This document shows positions 63,552 through 64,000 of a DNA stretch of 64,000 nt, piece after piece. The translations under genes were made by a program, and so were the position numbers. Origin of the DNA: Candidatus Planktophila sp. Its GTDB lineage: Bacteria; Actinomycetota; Actinomycetes; Nanopelagicales; Nanopelagicaceae. Below the pieces are notes generated by a model. The model searched no databases and was not told the DNA's origin. It saw only the letters and a list, made by a program, of their open reading frames with translations. Where the stretch lies: contig BGOJ01000006.1 in NCBI GenBank assembly GCA_003569185.1, positions 1 to 64,000 of the forward strand, given 5' to 3'. Numbering within the stretch: the first letter of the stretch is position 1; each line of letters begins with the position of its first letter.

Positions 63552-64000
63552 ATGGCATTAAAGCTTTCAGTAATCGGCACTGGATATTTAGGCGCAACGC
63601 ATGCTGCCTGCATGGCTAGCTTGGGCTTTGAAGTAATTGGTTTTGATACTGAAACTAGCAAAATTGATTTGTTAAGCAAAGGTAAAGTTCCATTTTATGA
63701 ACCTGAGTTAGAGGAATTACTTTCTAATCAAATTAAATCTGGTCGCCTAACCTTTACAAATAATGTTGCAGATCTGGCAGATGCCGATGTTCACTTCATT
63801 TGCGTGGGAACTCCTCAGATTAAAAATGGAAATGCAGCTGATCTAACCTATGTAAATTCAGCGTTAGAGTCGATTGCAAAATATGTAAAGTCCGGCGGCT
63901 TAGTTGTGGGTAAATCAACAGTTCCAGTTGGTACTGCAACAAAGTTAAGAAATAGATTATTGGAGCTAAATCCGAAGGCTGATCTTGCCTGGAATCCTGA
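63552..64000 (+). CDS. UDP-glucose/GDP-mannose dehydrogenase, truncated by window end
   Basis: The first 149 residues are present. The NAD loop 'VIGTGYLGATHAACMASLGF' is followed by 'VPFYEPELEELL', 'VHFICVGTPQ' and 'VGKSTVPVGTATKLR'. This is the UDP-glucose 6-dehydrogenase family, making UDP-glucuronate for surface glycans. The catalytic cysteine lies beyond the window. It is co-directional with the LCP gene but has its own -10 box. Confidence 0.9.
   Translation, partial: MALKLSVIGTGYLGATHAACMASLGFEVIGFDTETSKIDLLSKGKVPFYEPELEELLSNQIKSGRLTFTNNVADLADADVHFICVGTPQIKNGNAADLTYVNSALESIAKYVKSGGLVVGKSTVPVGTATKLRNRLLELNPKADLAWNP

Noticed and set aside
1-64000. CRISPR arrays, insertion sequences or prophage genes
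   Set aside because: No regularly spaced repeats, transposase, integrase or phage structural gene is seen in any frame.

Overview
The window reads as part of a small-genome, low-GC actinobacterium. By eye GC is around 40%. Actinobacterial hallmarks are dense: two WhiB iron-sulfur regulators, MtrAB, a PdtaS-type kinase, the mycothiol deacetylase MshB, homodimeric AceE, actinobacterial DapD, and DUF3052/3107/3117/3499 and Rv3235-type proteins. Gene order around secA-comF-mtrBA-sahH-manB-whiB2 follows the conserved actinobacterial block. Low GC, very short spacers and shared stop codons fit the freshwater acI group (Ca. Nanopelagicales, Planktophila-like). That placement is inference.

Layout. 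1-0.6 kb: a GC-rich, multiply frameshifted coding remnant. 0.7-5.1 kb: every protein gene is broken by single-base indels (SRPBCC protein, RNase H, zinc-ribbon protein, pyruvyl transferase, indoleamine 2,3-dioxygenase) around an intact-looking RNase P RNA. 5.1-13.5 kb: tRNA-Val, peroxiredoxin, DUF3052, aceE, a second tRNA, tmRNA-smpB, ftsX-ftsE and prfB. 13.5-14.9 kb: four small Tad-pilus-like genes. 15-19.4 kb: two class III aminotransferases flanking a semialdehyde dehydrogenase. 19.5-23.5 kb: D-lactate dehydrogenase-like oxidase, TerC and a polysaccharide-type ABC exporter. 23.5-27.3 kb: small membrane proteins, GNAT, a transsulfuration enzyme, msrAB and whiB1. 27.3-30.8 kb: pdtaS, two further Tad-type genes and an Rv3235 homologue. 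30.8-46.8 kb: secA, comF, mtrBA, sahH, manB, DUF3499, DUF5719, a giant glycosyltransferase, whiB2, a sugar nucleotidyltransferase, dapC and ferredoxin. 46.9-59.4 kb: cysS, mshB, TetR, DUF3107, PHP, EamA, MgtE-N/CBS, DUF1003, Mrp, TatB, HtrA, O-methyltransferase, pepA, DUF3117 and a sigma-region-4 protein. 59.4-64 kb: SRPBCC, LOG family, dapD, GT2, LCP and a truncated UDP-sugar dehydrogenase.

Two properties cut across the window. First, at least 14 genes start exactly six bases after a TANNNT -10 box, which predicts leaderless mRNAs. Second, convergent protein-coding genes almost always abut or share their stop codons. The frameshifts are concentrated in the first 5.8 kb, then occur twice in ftsX and once in the large glycosyltransferase. 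They look more like sequence error than real decay, although this cannot be settled from one sequence.

Functionally the window covers central carbon entry (AceE), amino-donor catabolism, lysine/DAP synthesis (DapC, DapD), thiol and methionine redox repair (MshB, MsrA/B, AhpE), cell-envelope glycan building and attachment (GTs, ManB, LCP, ABC exporter), protein export (SecA, TatB) and trans-translation (tmRNA, SmpB).
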